A DNA stretch of 64,000 bases, taken from contig NZ_SSYA01000001.1 of NCBI RefSeq assembly GCF_004917065.1, forward strand, positions 1,558,161 through 1,622,160, in the 5' to 3' direction. The notes under the pieces are model-generated. The model did not search any database. It saw only the letters and a list, made by a program, of their open reading frames with translations, and was not told the origin of the DNA. Positions 62,585 to 64,000 of the stretch are shown piece by piece. Position 1 is the stretch's first letter. Every line of letters begins with the position of its first letter. The stretch is from Geomonas ferrireducens (GTDB taxonomy: Bacteria > Desulfobacterota > Desulfuromonadia > Geobacterales > Geobacteraceae). The position numbers and the translations under genes were made by a program.

Positions 62585-62932
62585 ATGGAGCTTAAGTCGA
62601 TACCGGACAACACGCTGCCGGTCGCGGACCTGAGGGCGCAAAAGGGGCGGCAGGAGCAAAACCCCGAGCAGATCCGCAAGGTGGCGCGCGACTTCGAGGC
62701 GATGTTCGTCTCCATGATGCTCAAATCGATGCGGGAAACGGTGGGGAAAGACACCCTCACCGGCGGCGGCAAGGGGGAAGAGACCTTCCGCTCCCTGCTC
62801 GACCAGGAGTACGCCAACGCCGCGGTGCAGGGAGGCGGCATAGGACTGGCAAAGACCATAGAGAGGGAACTCTCTCGCGCTTACGGCGCACCGGCTCCGG
62901 CTCCGGCTAAGGGGGGGCACGATGCGGATTGA
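62585..62932 (+). CDS. flgJ: Rod-binding protein FlgJ (N-terminal domain only)
   Basis: The 115-residue protein has the FlgJ rod-binding domain: RKVARDFEAMFVSMMLKSMRET, then FRSLLDQEYANAAVQGGGIGLAKTI. The C-terminal muramidase domain of enterobacterial FlgJ is absent, as is common in this lineage. A separate peptidoglycan hydrolase must therefore open the wall. It overlaps flgM by 11 bases. Confidence 0.92.
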   Translation: MELKSIPDNTLPVADLRAQKGRQEQNPEQIRKVARDFEAMFVSMMLKSMRETVGKDTLTGGGKGEETFRSLLDQEYANAAVQGGGIGLAKTIERELSRAYGAPAPAPAKGGHDAD

Positions 62933-63227
62933 AGGCTCTGCCTACGTAGTCGACCTTAACCGCTCCCAGCAGGTCCGAAACGACAACCAGCAGGCCCAGG
63001 CGGTCCAGGGCTCCCGTCCCGCCGGGCGGGTCATCAACATAGACCGCGTGGAGATCTCCCAGAAGGCGAGGGAGCTGCAGACGCTCAAGGACGAGGTGGC
63101 GGCCATGCCGGACGTGAGGCTCGACCGGGTGGCGCTTGCCAAACAGAACCTGCAAAACGGAGGGTACCGCGTGGACCCCTCCGTTTTGGCGCAGAAGATG
63201 ATGGACGCGTACGGAAAGTCGCGTTAA
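62922..63227 (+). CDS. flgM: Anti-sigma-28 factor FlgM
   Basis: The 101-residue protein has the FlgM C-terminal sigma-binding region: DRVEISQKARELQTLKDEV, then VRLDRVALAKQNLQNGGYRVDPSVLAQKMM. It holds FliA inactive until the hook is complete and is then exported. fliA in the same operon supports this. It starts within flgJ. Confidence 0.92.
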   Translation: MRIEGSAYVVDLNRSQQVRNDNQQAQAVQGSRPAGRVINIDRVEISQKARELQTLKDEVAAMPDVRLDRVALAKQNLQNGGYRVDPSVLAQKMMDAYGKSR

Positions 63228-63237
63228 GGGGGAAGTG

Positions 63238-63738
63238 ATGGATCGCAGCATAGCGGAACTGATAGCGGCCCTGTGCGAGAAGGGGATACTCCTGGACCAG
63301 TTGCAGGCCCTCCTCAAGGAGGAGGAGAACTGCATGATTTCGCTGGACCTCGCGAGGATGGAGGAGAACCAGCAGGAGATCGCGGCGGGGATGGAGCGCC
63401 TGGCGAAGCTCTCTGAGCAGTGCCGGCTCATGATCGCGTCGATTGGCACCGAGCTCGGCATGCCGGGGAACCAGACGCTCTCGCCGATCATCGAGCGCCT
63501 GGGGGCCGCGCAGAAGCGGGCGCTTACCGAGGCGCAGCAGTCGGTTGCCGGCAACGCAAAGGCCCTGCAGGGGGCGCTCTCCCTGCACCGGCGCCTCATC
63601 GAGGACTCCCTGAACGTGGTGGGGAATTCGGTGAACTTCTTCAACCGCATCTTCAACCCCGGCCACACCTACGGCGTTGCGGGCGCCTTCGTGAACGGCG
63701 GACGCGGCACCTCCGGCTTCGTCAGCAAGGAGATCTAG
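63238..63738 (+). CDS. flgN: FlgN-like flagellar export chaperone
   Basis: The 166-residue, mostly helical protein fits FlgN-type chaperones for hook-filament junction proteins. It has a long N-terminal coiled region (IAELIAALCEKGILLDQLQALLKEEE) and a less conserved tail. Identity rests largely on its place between flgM and flgK. I prefer ATG 63238 (5 bases after AAGGGGG) to the GTG one codon earlier. flgK starts one base after the stop. Confidence 0.8.
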   Translation: MDRSIAELIAALCEKGILLDQLQALLKEEENCMISLDLARMEENQQEIAAGMERLAKLSEQCRLMIASIGTELGMPGNQTLSPIIERLGAAQKRALTEAQQSVAGNAKALQGALSLHRRLIEDSLNVVGNSVNFFNRIFNPGHTYGVAGAFVNGGRGTSGFVSKEI

Positions 63739-63739
63739 C

Positions 63740-64000
63740 ATGGGCCTCAACACCATCTTCGACATAGCCTCCTCCGGGATCACGGCGCAGCGTCTTGCCC
63801 TCGAGGTCACCGGCGAGAACATCGCCAACGTCAACACCGATGGGTACTCCAGGCAGCGGGTGATCATGGAGAACAAGCCGGTCACCACGGCGAACGGCTT
63901 CCCTCTCGGGACCGGGGTCGAGGTCGCGTCGGTGCAGCGCTCCTACGACAGCATGCTCCAGTTGCAGCTCGTGAACGCGAACAGCAGCTACCAGGAGAGC
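63740..64000 (+). CDS. flgK: Flagellar hook-associated protein FlgK (partial, cut by window end)
   Basis: The first 87 codons are present. They encode the FlgK N-terminal signature: LNTIFDIASSGITAQRLALEVTGENIANVNTDGYSRQRV, then PLGTGVEVASVQRSYD. FlgK joins hook and filament and is the client of FlgN. The rest lies beyond base 64000. Confidence 0.93.
   Translation, partial: MGLNTIFDIASSGITAQRLALEVTGENIANVNTDGYSRQRVIMENKPVTTANGFPLGTGVEVASVQRSYDSMLQLQLVNANSSYQES

Overview
The window comes from a high-GC Gram-negative deltaproteobacterium of the Geobacteraceae, probably the Geomonas/Citrifermentans side of Geobacter. This is inferred from protein families and gene order, not from a database search. 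The signs are OmcZ-like multihaem cytochromes, a BzaF-type ThiC paralogue inside a cobamide/cobalt operon, a sigma-54 activator with a hydrogenase-like sensor next to an HgtR-like ribbon-helix-helix protein, and a sigma-54-linked flagellar operon. I saw no tRNA, rRNA, CRISPR array, insertion sequence or prophage.

Layout. 1-4359: end of cobB/cbiA, then bzaF, cbiM, a cbiN-like gene, cbiQ and cbiO, which join cobamide synthesis, lower-ligand synthesis and cobalt uptake. 4389-5822: a secreted transglutaminase-like protein (minus). 6000-8985: a candidate sRNA, an [FeFe]-hydrogenase-like sigma-54 activator and an HgtR-like repressor, with matching 20-bp palindromes in front of both protein genes. 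9027-14998 (minus): cysS, glnS, ispF, ispD, selA. 15222-19014: GntR regulator, K+ channel, sugar-phosphate isomerase-like protein and three small minus-strand genes. 19467-25364: long-form GAPDH, then a giant AsmA-like protein paired with a DUF1318 lipoprotein. 25503-25804: a second candidate sRNA behind a sigma-54 promoter. 25821-29777: two unknown genes, radC, a DUF47/Pit phosphate uptake pair and a DUF2062 protein. 29923-38723: proB, proA, nadD, rsfS, rlmH, gpmI, a flavoprotein, a LUD protein, comF and a DUF2845 protein. 38935-44577: two OmcZ-like cytochromes, a secreted alpha/alpha-toroid protein and a lipoprotein PPIase, behind a CRP/FNR-type box and a sigma-54 promoter. 44678-52693: JAB-DinG fusion helicase, radical SAM protein, secreted protein, MocR regulator, FRG-domain protein and an Omp85-like barrel. 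53116-64000: flhA-flhF-flhG-fliA-flgF-flgG-flgA-flgH-flgI-flgJ-flgM-flgN-flgK (cut by the window end), with a sigma-54 promoter before flhA.

Stretches over 300 bases without a gene. 5823-6212 holds the sRNA candidate and the activator's promoter. 19015-19466 holds the GAPDH promoter and leader. 25365-25820 holds a terminator and the sigma-54 sRNA unit. 38724-39312 holds the cytochrome operon control region. 52694-53115 holds a palindrome and the flhA promoter.

The signals least explained by known genes are: (i) intergenic arrays of 7-bp units (GTTCTAC/GTTCAAC/GTTCTGC type) at four loci, two of them arranged as long hairpins; (ii) the hydrogenase-like activator/HgtR module with shared operators; (iii) two sRNA candidates with CCUCC in the terminator loop; and (iv) the OmcZ-like cluster with its sigma-54 leader and toroid protein. 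Promoter, operator and RNA calls are pattern matches by eye.
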